From: Nostoc sp. GT001
GTDB lineage: Bacteria; Cyanobacteriota; Cyanobacteriia; Cyanobacteriales; Nostocaceae
Length of the DNA: 55,208 nt
Assembly: GCF_030382115.1 (NCBI RefSeq)
Contig: NZ_JAUDRJ010000003.1
Location: 894,897 to 950,104, forward strand
Reading direction: 5' to 3'
This document shows, piece after piece, positions 27,105 through 36,799 of the stretch (its first letter is position 1; each line of letters opens with the position of its first letter). Made by a program: the position numbers and the translations under genes. Under the pieces are notes generated by a model that worked only from the letters and a program-made list of their open reading frames with translations, had not been told where the DNA came from and did not search any database.

Positions 27105-27839
27105 TTAATCCTCTAAAATCTGGATTTCATCAAGTTGATTAATCACCACATCTGCACCTCGGACATGATCTGACTTACCTACCCAAGTGATACCAATACA
27201 ACCTGCGGCTTTAGCATTACGCGCCATTTGCATATCACCAACTGCATCACCCACCATCAAGGTAGCGTTCGGTTCAACTCCCAAAGCCTGGCAAGCTTGC
27301 AAAAATAACACTGGATCTGGTTTACTCGGCCCTTCATCTACGCCCATTTCTAACTGGATATAATCACTTAACTGGTGATTGGCTACAAAATTACGTACTT
27401 CTTCAGTTGTCGCAGCTGAGAGAATGCCAAGTTTCAAACCCCCTTCCCGTAGATATTTCAACAAGTCTAAGCTACCTACAAACAGTGGTGAAGGAGTTTG
27501 TCCAATGTATTTTTCCGCTTCATCTAAAGCTTGACGGGCTATTTTTAAGCACTCAAACCATCCTCTTCCTGTTTCGGCAATATATGCCGCAGCCGCAACT
27601 TCTGTTTCGCGGCGGCTTGCTACTGATATTAAACCTGCGGGATCTAGAAAATTGCCATTGATGCCAAATGCCATTAATAGGGGTTCCCCAGTTCCAGGAA
27701 TTTGAGCATCTATTAATCTTGCTGCTTTTTGTGCTAGCGATCGCAAATACGTTTCTGAATCTTCTAGAGTACCGTTTTTGTCAAACAAAATTGCCTGGAT
27801 ATTATCAAAAGTGGTATTTTTACATTTAATGGTTGCCAT
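27105..27839 (-). CDS. HAD-superfamily hydrolase, phosphoglycolate-phosphatase-like
   Basis: A 244-residue haloacid-dehalogenase-type hydrolase with a helical cap. Motif I reads ILFDKNGTLEDSE, motif II LGILSAAT, motif III the lysine in EGPSKPDPVLF, and motif IV MVGDAVGDMQMARNA. Motif I is unusual: DxNGT in place of DxDGT, so the usual general acid/base aspartate is asparagine. Phosphatase activity on a small phosphorylated substrate is the normal role, but this change could alter or abolish it. It overlaps no gene and is convergent with the SLATT gene, 11 bases apart. Confidence 0.88.
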   Translation of the reverse strand: MATIKCKNTTFDNIQAILFDKNGTLEDSETYLRSLAQKAARLIDAQIPGTGEPLLMAFGINGNFLDPAGLISVASRRETEVAAAAYIAETGRGWFECLKIARQALDEAEKYIGQTPSPLFVGSLDLLKYLREGGLKLGILSAATTEEVRNFVANHQLSDYIQLEMGVDEGPSKPDPVLFLQACQALGVEPNATLMVGDAVGDMQMARNAKAAGCIGITWVGKSDHVRGADVVINQLDEIQILED

Positions 27840-27891
27840 AATATTTAACTTCTAACTACTCCCAACTCTTCACTTTCAGCGATTCTCCACA

Positions 27892-27917
27892 TAAAAAAAG
27901 AGGGTTTTTCCCTCTTT
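27892..27917 (-). terminator. Rho-independent terminator of rps1
   Basis: AAAGAGGG TTTTT CCCTCTTT at 27897-27917 is a perfect 8-bp stem. Read on the minus strand it is followed by a run of seven T residues, 54 bases after the rps1 stop, a textbook intrinsic terminator. Confidence 0.88.
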
Positions 27918-27970
27918 ATAAAATGATTTAATACTCTTACTTAAAGACAAGTAAAACTATAAAAAATTTA

Positions 27971-29104
27971 TTACTCTTCAATAGCTGCTGGAACTGCTGG
28001 AATTTCTTCTTCAGTCTCCGTCGCTGCTGGAATTTCTTCTTCAGTTTCCGTCGCTGCTGGAATCTCTGTTTCAATTGCCGCAACTACTGGAATATCTTCG
28101 TCAAGCTCTGTTGCTGGTGGAATATCTTCGTCAAGTTCTGTTGCTGGTGGAATATCTTCGTCTGCAAGAACTTCCGCAGGTGCAGCCGCAGCAGTAGCAC
28201 CTTGCTGCTTGGCTAATAGCTGTTCGCGATACTTAGCAGCCATTTCTTCTGCCTTATCGTAGACCAAATCCCGGTTTTTAATCATGTCGCCGGGTTCGGG
28301 TTCTAGCTGCTTGGTAGATAGGGAAATGCGACCCCTTTCTGCATCCAAGTCAATGATCATAACTTTCACTTCATCATTGACATTGAACACGCTATGAGGT
28401 GTATCAATATGTTCGTGGGAAATCTCAGAAATGTGTAGTAGACCACTCACGCCGCCGATGTCGATGAAAGCACCGTAGGGTTTGATGCCACGAACAGTAC
28501 CTATTACTACTTCGCCGACTTCTAGGCGGTTCATCTTCCGCTCAACCAGCGCTCGACGATGAGATAGAACTAAGCGGTTACGTTCTTCATCAACCTCTAA
28601 GAATTTCAATGGTAAATCTTCACCTACCAATTCTTCTTTTGGTTTGCGGGTACTGATATGAGAACCGGGGATAAAGCCACGTAATCCCTCAATTCGTACC
28701 AATGCTCCACCACGATTGGTTGCAAACACGCCAGAACGGACAGTAGCATCTTCTGCTTGCAACTGCCGCACGCGTTCCCAAGCCCGCATATATTCAATAC
28801 GGCGAATGGAAAGGGTTAATTGACCATCTTCGTTTTCATCGGTAAGAATGAAAAATTCGCGTGTTTCGTTTGACTGTAATACTTCTTCCGGGCTATCCAC
28901 CCGGTTAATAGACATTTCTTGTATAGGTATATATGCTGCGGTTTTAGCACCAATGTCAATCAGAGCGCCGCGCGGCTCTATACTGAAAACTGTTCCTGGG
29001 ACAACATCACCAGGGCTAAAATGATAATCGTATTTGTCAAGTAGAGCAGCGAAATCTTCGTGAGTGAATCCAATTTCTGTAGCGGTTAAATTCTGATTGA
29101 CCAT
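27971..29104 (-). CDS. rpsA: 30S ribosomal protein S1
   Basis: A 377-residue cyanobacterial/plastid-type S1 with three S1 RNA-binding domains (about residues 30-100, 118-183 and 197-265), fewer than the six of Escherichia coli. Domain cores read GTVFSIEPRGALIDIGAKTA, GVFATNRGGALVRIEGLRGF and GTVRGIKPYGAFIDIGGVSG followed by LLHISEISHEHID. It helps mRNA bind the small subunit. The C-terminal 75 residues are an acidic, repetitive tail made of DEDIPPATEL and ETEEEIPAAT-type units. It lies downstream of psbT and psbB, as I recall for Anabaena. A CCAGGA ribosome binding site precedes the ATG. Confidence 0.95.
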   Translation of the reverse strand: MVNQNLTATEIGFTHEDFAALLDKYDYHFSPGDVVPGTVFSIEPRGALIDIGAKTAAYIPIQEMSINRVDSPEEVLQSNETREFFILTDENEDGQLTLSIRRIEYMRAWERVRQLQAEDATVRSGVFATNRGGALVRIEGLRGFIPGSHISTRKPKEELVGEDLPLKFLEVDEERNRLVLSHRRALVERKMNRLEVGEVVIGTVRGIKPYGAFIDIGGVSGLLHISEISHEHIDTPHSVFNVNDEVKVMIIDLDAERGRISLSTKQLEPEPGDMIKNRDLVYDKAEEMAAKYREQLLAKQQGATAAAAPAEVLADEDIPPATELDEDIPPATELDEDIPVVAAIETEIPAATETEEEIPAATETEEEIPAVPAAIEE

Positions 29105-29325
29105 GCTGATTTGTTCCTGGTTCTAGTCTCCGTAAAGGTGGTGCGACAAGCGCGATGTGTTATGTAAGCAGTATTATGGCAGCTTACACAAAACATCCTT
29201 TTTTATCCTAGCGCAGAAAAGCTAGCATTAACACATATCTACTCCCAAGATTGGAAATTATATCACAATATAAAAATGATTTGTCATTTACTTAGTAGTG
29301 AAAACCAACAAAGGACGAACACAAT

Positions 29326-29363
29326 AATATCCGTTGCCACCATACTTAGTAGCAACGGATATT
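29326..29363 (-). terminator. Hairpin after psbT
   Basis: AATATCCGTTGC (29326-29337) and GCAACGGATATT (29352-29363) form a perfect 12-bp stem with a 14-base loop, 36 bases after the psbT stop on the minus strand. No strong T-run follows. It may stabilise or end the psbB-psbT message before rps1. Confidence 0.6.
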
Positions 29364-29398
29364 AAGATTAAATCCGCTTAAAAGTCTATGGATAGGAT

Positions 29399-29506
29399 CT
29401 ACTTATCTTTTGGTTTCTCAAAGCGAGGGGGTTCGCGAAATGCGATCGCAAAGAAGAGAGTACCTATACACAGAGTAAAAATCAAGATGTACGCAACGCT
29501 TTCCAT
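29399..29506 (-). CDS. psbT: Photosystem II protein T
   Basis: A 35-residue single-helix subunit at the photosystem II dimer interface. The minus strand reads MESVAYILIFTLCIGTLFFA, then IAFREPPRFEKPKDK and a stop. The N-terminal half is the membrane helix and the REPPRFEK tail is diagnostic. An AGAGGA ribosome binding site precedes the ATG. It follows psbB by 113 bases on the same strand, the conserved psbB-psbT arrangement, and precedes rps1. Confidence 0.97.
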   Translation of the reverse strand: MESVAYILIFTLCIGTLFFAIAFREPPRFEKPKDK

Positions 29507-29619
29507 TATTACGATTTCCTCTTTATCCAGCCAGTTGTTAAAGTTTTTAATGCTGAGTCACCTGAGTGCTAAGTCAGAGCCTTAACTCAGAATTTAGCAC
29601 TCAGAACTCAGCACTGAAA

Positions 29620-31149
29620 TTAAAGGGCTTCTTTCCGGCGGGTTGATTTGTCACCCACTTTCTGGAACAGACCCCACTCAACTTGCTCTTCAAGATCCGC
29701 GTCAACACCAGCAAATACGTCTCGGTAGATTGTCCGAGCGCCATGCCAGAGATGACCAAAGAAGAACAGCAGAGCAAATACGGCGTGTCCAAAGGTAAAC
29801 CAACCTCTAGGACTGGTGCGGAATACACCATCAGAGTTCAAGGTTTCTCGGTCAAATTCAAAGATTTCACCGCCTTGAGCCTTACGGGCGTACTTCTTCA
29901 CATCGACTGGCTCTGTAAAGGTCTGACCATTCAGATTGCCACCGTAGAAACTAACGGTGACACCAGATTGCTCGAAGCTATACTTAGATTCTGCCCGACG
30001 GAAGGGAATGTCAGCGCGGACAATTCCATCTGCATCAGTCAAAATCACTGGGAAGGTTTCAAAGAAGTTGGGGAGACGACGCACGGTCAATTCCCGTCCT
30101 TCAGAATCTTTGAATACGGCGTGACCTTGCCAAGATTGGGCAATACCATCACCCTTCACCATAGGCCCTGTACGGAATAGACCGCCTTTAGCGGGGCTAT
30201 TACCAACATAATCATAGAAAGCCAGCTTTTCGGGAATTTGCGACCAGGCTTGGTCAAGGGTTGCACCTTGAGCAACACTAGTTTGGACGCGGCGCTGAAT
30301 TTCTTGACGGAAGTAGCTTTGATCCCATTGATAGCGGGTGGGACCAAACAATTCTATGGGTGTGGCGGCGTTACCGTACCACATAGTACCAGCAACCACG
30401 AAAGCAGCGAAGAAGACTGCTGCAATACTGCTAGAAAGTACTGTTTCAATGTTCCCCATCCGTAGGGCTTTGTAGAGCCGTTCGGGGGGTCTAACTGTCA
30501 GGTGGAATAAGCCTGCAATAATACCAACAACACCAGCGGCAATGTGGTGAGCCGCAATGCCACCAGGATTATAGGGGTTAAAGCCATCTGGCCCCCATTC
30601 TGGTGCTACTGCCTGTGCTGCGCCAGTTATACCATAGGCGTCAGAAACCCATATCCCCGGCCCAAATAGTCCGGTGACGTGAAAAGCACCAAATCCAAAA
30701 CAAAGTAGACCAGATAAGAACAGGTGAATGCCAAACATTTTTGGCAAGTCGAGAGCCGGTTCACCAGTGCGGGGATCTCTAAAGAGTTCCAAATCCCAGT
30801 AAACCCAGTGCCATACGGCGGCTAAAAATAGCAGACCGGAAAGAACAATATGAGCGGCAGCAACGCCTTCAAATGACCAGAAGCCAGGATCGCTTGATGG
30901 TCCACCAGTAACGTTCCAACCACCCCAAGATTGGGTGACGCCCAAACGTGCCATAAAGGGTAGGACGAACATCCCTTGACGCCACATTGGGTTGAGAACT
31001 GCATCGCTAGGGTCAAAAACAGCTAGTTCGTAGAGTGCCATCGAACCAGCCCAGCCTGCTACTAAGGCTGTGTGCATTAAGTGTACAGAAATCAGTCGCC
31101 CTGGATCATTCAGAACGACTGTATGTACTCGGTACCAGGGTAGTCCCAT
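29620..31149 (-). CDS. psbB: Photosystem II CP47 core antenna protein
   Basis: CP47 binds chlorophyll a and passes excitation to the photosystem II reaction centre. The 509-residue length is exact for the family. It begins [20 protein letters not shown] and has six membrane helices with histidine ligands to chlorophyll (for example [72 protein letters not shown]). The large lumenal loop E (about residues 260-445) precedes the last helix [21 protein letters not shown] strong GGAGGAG ribosome binding site precedes the ATG. It heads a psbB-psbT unit. Confidence 0.99.
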   Translation of the reverse strand: MGLPWYRVHTVVLNDPGRLISVHLMHTALVAGWAGSMALYELAVFDPSDAVLNPMWRQGMFVLPFMARLGVTQSWGGWNVTGGPSSDPGFWSFEGVAAAHIVLSGLLFLAAVWHWVYWDLELFRDPRTGEPALDLPKMFGIHLFLSGLLCFGFGAFHVTGLFGPGIWVSDAYGITGAAQAVAPEWGPDGFNPYNPGGIAAHHIAAGVVGIIAGLFHLTVRPPERLYKALRMGNIETVLSSSIAAVFFAAFVVAGTMWYGNAATPIELFGPTRYQWDQSYFRQEIQRRVQTSVAQGATLDQAWSQIPEKLAFYDYVGNSPAKGGLFRTGPMVKGDGIAQSWQGHAVFKDSEGRELTVRRLPNFFETFPVILTDADGIVRADIPFRRAESKYSFEQSGVTVSFYGGNLNGQTFTEPVDVKKYARKAQGGEIFEFDRETLNSDGVFRTSPRGWFTFGHAVFALLFFFGHLWHGARTIYRDVFAGVDADLEEQVEWGLFQKVGDKSTRRKEAL

Positions 31150-31587
31150 CGACTACGCTCCTCCTCGATGAGTTAGTTTACAAAGCAATTTTCTTACTGA
31201 GGTTATGAGAGACGAAAATCGCCACTCATAAAACTCTCTCTTGTTTTTTGTTATTGCCAGAGCCAGAGTATTACCACAGCTTAGTCTTAATAAGTCATAC
31301 ACCGTGGGTGCTTTGGCAATGCTTACTCGCTTCGGGAGGTTTACCTATGTAGGGTAGCCATCGCCAAGCAAAAATGAGAATGTTTTAAAAAGTGTAACTA
31401 TTGATGGAATTGTTTGCAAGCGTGTAAATTGATGCGATCGCGTAGCATCTCTAAGTTTTTTCGCTACCAATACTCGTCAGGGATTAAATTTTCTTATCTT
31501 TTCTTTACGAGGAGTGGGGAAGCAGGGGAGCAGGGGAGAAGAGAAGTTGTAATAAGTTTTATCCCCTCTGCTCCCCATGCCCCATAT
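31150..31587. other. psbB upstream region
   Basis: The 438 bases contain the psbB ribosome binding site next to the start, then no gene. A purine arm (31511-31545) and matching pyrimidine arm (31560-31581) form another mirror array close to the stop of the next gene. A promoter for psbB is expected here but was not pinned down. Confidence 0.5.
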
Positions 31588-31914
31588 CTACTGAACCACC
31601 AAGTGGATATTTTGCAGTTGACACTTCGCCTCGGCTGTACCCAGGCGTTCGATTACCTGTTCAGCGCTCATCAGACGCTTGAGTACTACTTGACCGATGG
31701 TCTGACTACCAATTACTGGTGTTGTTGGCTTCACTTCTACGGTTAAAACGGCTTCTTCAACTCGATAAAGCCAGAGCAATTCATTTTCTTCGACTAAACA
31801 AATATTCATGCGCTGAATATCTGGTTGGCGTCGCCATGCAGTTATTTGCCAGAGTCCATCAGATGCCCAAACTCTTGCAACTGCCCATCCCTCAGATAGA
31901 AAGAAATACTTCAC
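31588..31914 (-). CDS. Conserved cyanobacterial hypothetical protein
   Basis: A 108-residue soluble protein with no membrane helix or signal peptide. It starts MKYFFLSEGWAVARVW and reads as an alternating beta-rich first half (WQITAWRRQPDIQRMNICLV, LLWLYRVEEAVLTVEV) followed by a helix (QVVLKRLMSAEQVIERLGTA). No motif was recognised. It is upstream of psbB on the same strand but separated by 438 bases, so co-transcription is unlikely. Confidence 0.7.
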   Translation of the reverse strand: MKYFFLSEGWAVARVWASDGLWQITAWRRQPDIQRMNICLVEENELLWLYRVEEAVLTVEVKPTTPVIGSQTIGQVVLKRLMSAEQVIERLGTAEAKCQLQNIHLVVQ

Positions 31915-32443
31915 GGTCTTAGTCTCACTATTTCGACTTTCAATCTGCTGTTAACAATATCGCGATCGCTTTAGTCGCTGATGTTCAAACACTCTTCTTT
32001 TTGACAATACAGCCAATCTTGACGATAAACCGCTCTATCGGTATCTGTTCCCAAGCAGCAACATTTAAAATCTCAACGTACACTACTTGGGCTAAGGTCA
32101 AACCTTAACAAGACCTATTTTCCTAGTAACCATGAATTTAAGACAAATTTAACCAATGTTGTAAAATTTTAATTAAATAAAAACTTTTCAATACTTAACA
32201 AATCTTAAATTTCAAATTCTGTATTTTATCAATGATTTTTTGTAACCAAACAGTGCATGGGCGTAGGCATCACACAGTAGCAGTAAACTTAATTATGAAG
32301 TTGAGTATCCGCCACAAATTTTTGATTGAGATGGCTACGGAGGGTTCCATCGAAACAAGAACCACTCTAAATTGTGAAGATTCAGCATAAGAGTCATAAA
32401 TATAGTAAAATTGCTGACCGCTGATATCAAATATATTATTGCT
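31915..32443. other. Spacer between divergent genes
   Basis: About 530 AT-rich bases between the hypothetical gene and the ABC substrate-binding protein. One HIP1 site is near 31962. No gene, RNA or clear hairpin was recognised. Confidence 0.45.
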
Positions 32444-34096
32444 ATGACCTGGTTTTCCTTGTCCGTGAAACGGTGGGGTCGGATTACACAATTCCTATCT
32501 TTGTTCTGTCTATGTTTATTTTTAGTTGTTAGTTGCGCTCCTCGTCCGCAACCTTCTACGCCACCATCCGGTTCTGTAAATACCCCTACAGGTGATGGTC
32601 GTATTACTATCGGTACAACAGCAAAGCCCAGAACCCTTGATCCGGCTGATGCTTATGAGTTAGCATCTTTAGGCTTAGTGTTTAATATGAGCGATCGCCT
32701 CTACAACTACGAACCAGGAAGCACCGAAATTAAACCCCAATTAGCTACAGCATTACCCAAAGTCAGTCAAGACGGCTTAACTTATACCATCCCTTTACGC
32801 CAGGGAGTAGTTTTTCATGATGGTACTCCCTTCAATGCTCAAGCAATGGCCTTTACCATTCAGCGATTTATTGAAAATAAAGGAAAACCCTCATTCTTAC
32901 TAGCTGATATAGTAGATTCTATCAAACCTACAAGCGAGTATGAGTTAACCATCAAGTTGAAAAAGCCCTTTGCAGCTTTTCCCTCACTGCTGGCATTTCC
33001 TGGAATTTGTGCAGTTTCGCCAAAAGCTTATGAAGTCGGCGCTGGTAAATTCAAACCGAATATTTTTGTGGGAACTGGCCCTTACAAATTAGGACAGTAT
33101 GGTACTGATTCCATCCGATTTGATGTGTTTGATAAATACTGGGGAGAAAAACCAGCTAACAAAGGTGTTAATCTCCAAATTCAAACTAGTCCAGTTAATT
33201 TGTTTAATGCTTTCCGTACAGGTGCAATCGATGTAGCTTATCTATCGCTGCAACCAGATCAAAATCGGAGTTTGGAAGAAGGTGGTAAAAAAGGGGATTG
33301 GCAAGCGATCGCAGCTGAAGGTAGTGTAGTAAGTTATCTGGTATTAAACCGGAATCAAAAGCCTTTAGATAAATTAGAGGTAAGACAAGCGATCGCATCC
33401 ATAATTGACCGTCCACTTTTAAATGAGCGGGTGTTACTTGGTCAAGCAGATCCGCTATATAGCATGATTCCCACAACATTTAAAGTTTCTGTGCCATTAT
33501 TCAAAGATAAATATGGCGATGCTAACTTCGATCAAGCTAAAAAATTATTAACTACCGCTGGCTTCTCCAAAGAGAATCCTGCAAAAGTGCAAGTTTGGTA
33601 TCCTTCTAGTTCACCTACTCGGAGTTTGGCAGCACAGACACTCAAATCTCTTGTGGATGTCAAAATGGATGGAATACTGCAATTTGAAATTACCCAAGCG
33701 GAAGGGCCTGCCTTCTTTAAAGATATTGCCAAAGGTTTGTATCCGGCAGCTTTACTTGATTGGTATCCAGACTTTTTAGATCCAGATAATTACGTCCAGC
33801 CATTTTTGTCTTGTGACAAAGGTTCTGCTGCGAAAGGATGCGAAGATGGAGGCAGTCAAACTCAGGGTTCGTTCTACTATAACGAAGCCATAAATAAACT
33901 GATTGATGGGCAACGCAAAGAACAAAATCCCGAAGCGCGTCAGAAAATTTTTACCGAAATTCAAACGCAAGTTACTACTGATGTACCTTATGTTCCTTTA
34001 TGGCAAAACAAAGACTATGTATTTGCCCGAAATGGTGTTAATGGCGTAAAACTTAACCCTACCCAAATTTTGGTTTACCAGACACTTAAAAAGTAG
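32444..34096 (+). CDS. Peptide-type ABC transporter substrate-binding lipoprotein
   Basis: A substrate-binding protein of family 5 (DppA/OppA class), about 550 residues, normal length. The ATG at 32444 was preferred over an upstream TTG because it gives a proper lipoprotein signal: positively charged VKRWGR, hydrophobic FLSLFCLCLFLVVS and a lipobox LVVSC. The mature protein shows ITIGTTAKPRTLDPADAYE, YTIPLRQGVVFHDGTPFNAQ, FVGTGPYKLGQYG and QIQTSPVNLFNAFRTGAIDV, all typical. It delivers peptides or other ligands (nickel, opines) to a DppBC-type permease; the ligand cannot be read. The permease gene follows at 34270 on the same strand. Confidence 0.93.
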   Translation: MTWFSLSVKRWGRITQFLSLFCLCLFLVVSCAPRPQPSTPPSGSVNTPTGDGRITIGTTAKPRTLDPADAYELASLGLVFNMSDRLYNYEPGSTEIKPQLATALPKVSQDGLTYTIPLRQGVVFHDGTPFNAQAMAFTIQRFIENKGKPSFLLADIVDSIKPTSEYELTIKLKKPFAAFPSLLAFPGICAVSPKAYEVGAGKFKPNIFVGTGPYKLGQYGTDSIRFDVFDKYWGEKPANKGVNLQIQTSPVNLFNAFRTGAIDVAYLSLQPDQNRSLEEGGKKGDWQAIAAEGSVVSYLVLNRNQKPLDKLEVRQAIASIIDRPLLNERVLLGQADPLYSMIPTTFKVSVPLFKDKYGDANFDQAKKLLTTAGFSKENPAKVQVWYPSSSPTRSLAAQTLKSLVDVKMDGILQFEITQAEGPAFFKDIAKGLYPAALLDWYPDFLDPDNYVQPFLSCDKGSAAKGCEDGGSQTQGSFYYNEAINKLIDGQRKEQNPEARQKIFTEIQTQVTTDVPYVPLWQNKDYVFARNGVNGVKLNPTQILVYQTLKK

Positions 34097-34269
34097 TCAT
34101 TGGTCACTTGTACTGAGCGTAGTCGAAGTATTAGTCATTGGTCATTAGTAATAACTGTTGACCATTGACTTTTGACTATTCAATAAAAATTTCATGTTTA
34201 ATATATATTTAGGTGATAGCTAAAATAGTTCCTAAAATTGTATTTTGAATCTTAAACTTTAAATTCCTT

Positions 34270-35295
34270 ATGTCTCGTTCTAAAGCTTTACAATATTACA
34301 TTATTTCTCGGTTGCTTCTTGCGCCACTTCAACTATTAACGATCATCACCATTGTATTTCTCTTACTAAGAGCAACACCAGGAGATCCAGCAGATGCAAT
34401 TCTTGGTGGACGTGCGCCAGAAGCAGCTAAAGAAGAATTGCGAAAACAACTTGGTTTAAACCTTCCGTTGTGGCTACAGTATCTAAATTATTTGGGAAGC
34501 ATACTGCGCTTTGACTTGGGAACCTCCTTAATGAGTCGCGGACAAAATGTCTGGGACATCATTGGGCAATATTTCCCGGCGACAGTGGAGTTAGCAGTAT
34601 GTAGTATGGCGGTTGCACTCATCGTCGGCATTGCAGTTGGAACTCTTTCAGCTTCCCGTCCTGGGACATATTTTGATGTCGGCGGGCGCTTATTTGGGAT
34701 CATCACCTACGCACTTCCGATGTTTTGGGCGGGAATGCTTTTGCAGTTGATTTTCTCAGTCCAATTGGGTTGGTTTCCTAATTCCAACCGGTTTCCGCCC
34801 AATCTATCGGCTCCGACTACTGTCACTGGATTGTATACAATTGATAGCTTGCTCGGTGGAAATTTCACTCAGTTTTTCACATCCTTACACCATCTGGCTC
34901 TACCGAGTCTCACACTAGGAATTTTGCTCAGTGGGATTTTTGAGCGAATTGTGCGAGTGAATTTAAAGCAAACTTTGCAAGCAGATTATGTAGAAGCGGC
35001 TAGAGCTAGAGGTATTGGTGAAAATAAGATTTTAGCCTCTCACGCTTTAAAGAATGCTTTAATTCCAGTGATTACAGTCTTGGGATTAACTTTTGCGTCT
35101 CTGTTGGGTGGAGCGATTTTGACAGAGGTAACATTTTCTTGGCCTGGTTTAGCTAATCGACTTTATCAAGCGATCGCCGATCGCGATTATCCCACAGTCC
35201 AGGGAGTGCTGGTGTTTTTTGGTGCGATCGTTGTCAGTGCCAGCATTTTGATTGATATTTTAAACGCTTATGTAGATCCGCGAATTCGATATTAA
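34270..35295 (+). CDS. Peptide-type ABC transporter permease, DppB-like
   Basis: A 341-residue inner-membrane permease of the DppB/OppB type. Typical features are the N-terminal helix and TIVFLLLRATPGDPADAILG, followed by KEELRKQLGLNLPLWLQYL, several membrane helices, and the EAA loop EAARARGIGENKILASHALK that contacts the ATPase subunits. It lies 173 bases downstream of the substrate-binding protein. Its DppC partner lies 1.5 kb away on the opposite strand, and no ATPase gene is in the window. Confidence 0.93.
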   Translation: MSRSKALQYYIISRLLLAPLQLLTIITIVFLLLRATPGDPADAILGGRAPEAAKEELRKQLGLNLPLWLQYLNYLGSILRFDLGTSLMSRGQNVWDIIGQYFPATVELAVCSMAVALIVGIAVGTLSASRPGTYFDVGGRLFGIITYALPMFWAGMLLQLIFSVQLGWFPNSNRFPPNLSAPTTVTGLYTIDSLLGGNFTQFFTSLHHLALPSLTLGILLSGIFERIVRVNLKQTLQADYVEAARARGIGENKILASHALKNALIPVITVLGLTFASLLGGAILTEVTFSWPGLANRLYQAIADRDYPTVQGVLVFFGAIVVSASILIDILNAYVDPRIRY

Positions 35296-35664
35296 ATTTC
35301 TTGAGAAATGCCACTAGCTAAAATCCCAATAATTTTATTCACATCTTTGAGATAATATTCACTATTTCACTGTTTTTACAAAACTAAAAATATATTAGTT
35401 TGCTCGTGCCTACCGACTTAATGATTTAGAAAAAACTTTTCATTAGTCAGGCAAAGGAGTTAAACAATTGAAAGCTAACTTTATATCGTAGCAAAACCTT
35501 CTGTTTCGTCTACTTATGAATGTTATTAAGCAGCACCAATTTAATTTTTTCTATTGCGTTTGCTTTAGTTTCGACCTCGCAATCAAGGTACACAGTAATG
35601 GCAACTGAAAACCTTGTCTTTTATAGTTTCGAGTTAAATATCAGAAAATATTATTACTTTTTTA
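35296..35664. other. Spacer after dppB-like gene
   Basis: About 370 AT-rich bases between two convergent genes. No gene, convincing hairpin or RNA was recognised. Confidence 0.45.
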
Positions 35665-36318
35665 TTACTGGAGATATCCAGATAAACTCACTGTAATAAC
35701 GTTAACAACATTATTATTCGTATCGTATCCAAAGTAAGTATAATAAAACCCATCACCCAACGCCGTTGCAAATGCAATAACATTTGCTTTATTGAACTCA
35801 TTGACACACATATTAGCCAACATTACGCCAAGGCTATTTTCTTCTTCGAGTAAATTATCTAGTTTGCAAGCTAAAGTGTGTTCATAAATTTCTGTTTCCC
35901 AAGTATTATTAATAATAATTTGAGCAGCATCCGCATCCATAAAGCACCCTATTCCAGAATCAACTCCATAACCAAAAAATCCCTCTCCTTCTTTTAAATC
36001 ACTTAATTTTTCACCAACTCTAGTAGCTAATTCCCATCGCACTGCGGTTACTTCGCTAATCTGAACCATAGCATAAGCAACCATTGGTTCTTCGTTATTA
36101 AGGTTGCGTGCAATGCTCAAAAAAACTGGATAACAACCAGTCTTAAAATTGGGACTAAAGGGGTCTGTGCCAGGAAAAACTAGGGGATCACAAGCTATTA
36201 ATTTTCCTGAAGTTAAGTTTAGTTTCCCAATTTTATAGGGATTAAGAATAAAAATACCAAATCGTGTATTTAGCCTTTGACCTGTTTGGAAAGCTTTTGA
36301 TAAATCAATATTTATCAT
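35665..36318 (-). CDS. DUF4241 protein
   Basis: A 217-residue protein of the DUF4241 family: the segments LTSGKLIACDPLVFPGTDPF, GCYPVFLSIARN, SEVTAVRWELAT, GYGVDSGIGCFMDADAA and ALGDGFYYTYFGYD are characteristic. It is a soluble beta-rich protein without a signal peptide. The function of the family is unknown; some members occur in polymorphic-toxin or immunity neighbourhoods, which I mention only as memory. It is AT-rich with few HIP1 sites and sits between two permease genes of one transporter, so it may be an inserted gene. Confidence 0.85.
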   Translation of the reverse strand: MINIDLSKAFQTGQRLNTRFGIFILNPYKIGKLNLTSGKLIACDPLVFPGTDPFSPNFKTGCYPVFLSIARNLNNEEPMVAYAMVQISEVTAVRWELATRVGEKLSDLKEGEGFFGYGVDSGIGCFMDADAAQIIINNTWETEIYEHTLACKLDNLLEEENSLGVMLANMCVNEFNKANVIAFATALGDGFYYTYFGYDTNNNVVNVITVSLSGYLQ

Positions 36319-36799
36319 CTTTTATCAGATTATTTATTTAAGGATCATTAATTCCAATCTTATACAAATCTATTGAGATAGACTCGACCGCGCAAGTCAG
36401 TTGCGACGAACAGGCGGCTGAAAACCTCACAAATACAGCATTAAAAACGAATTAATCAAATTTTTGTTACTTGATTTTCTTAGCAAACTTTAGGCACGAA
36501 CACATTTAAAACTTTTAAACACAAACACTTTTCTTGCTTAAGTTCTGTTCTGCGGCCACTTGATAGTATTATTCTTACAATCTTTTGGCAACTCCAGCTT
36601 CTTGCTCTAATAATTGAGCCAAAGCACGTCCCCTGATAAATTCTTCAAATTCATCCACCACTCACCCCCCGCATTAACCAACGTATATTGCTTTAAATTA
36701 GCCGCTTTTAACGCAATGTCGGTTAACCCCACATTAAGCGACATCAAAGGGCGATCGCATTTGCTATATCGGAGTACCCATTTGCTATTTATTGAAGGC
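36319..36799. other. Spacer with a possible gene remnant
   Basis: The 481 bases contain, on the minus strand at about 36571-36750, two open pieces in different frames: MSLNVGLTDIALKAANLKQY followed by TLVNAGG, and VVDEFEEFIRGRALAQLLEQ followed by EAGVAKRL and a stop. They abut and look like the broken end of one protein, but I recognise no family. The rest is AT-rich spacer. Confidence 0.35.

Noticed and set aside
29388..29585. Plus-strand frame opposite psbT
   Set aside because: Shadow of psbT, which is clearly the real gene on the minus strand.
29683..30180. 165-codon plus-strand frame inside psbB
   Set aside because: Antisense shadow of a highly conserved gene.
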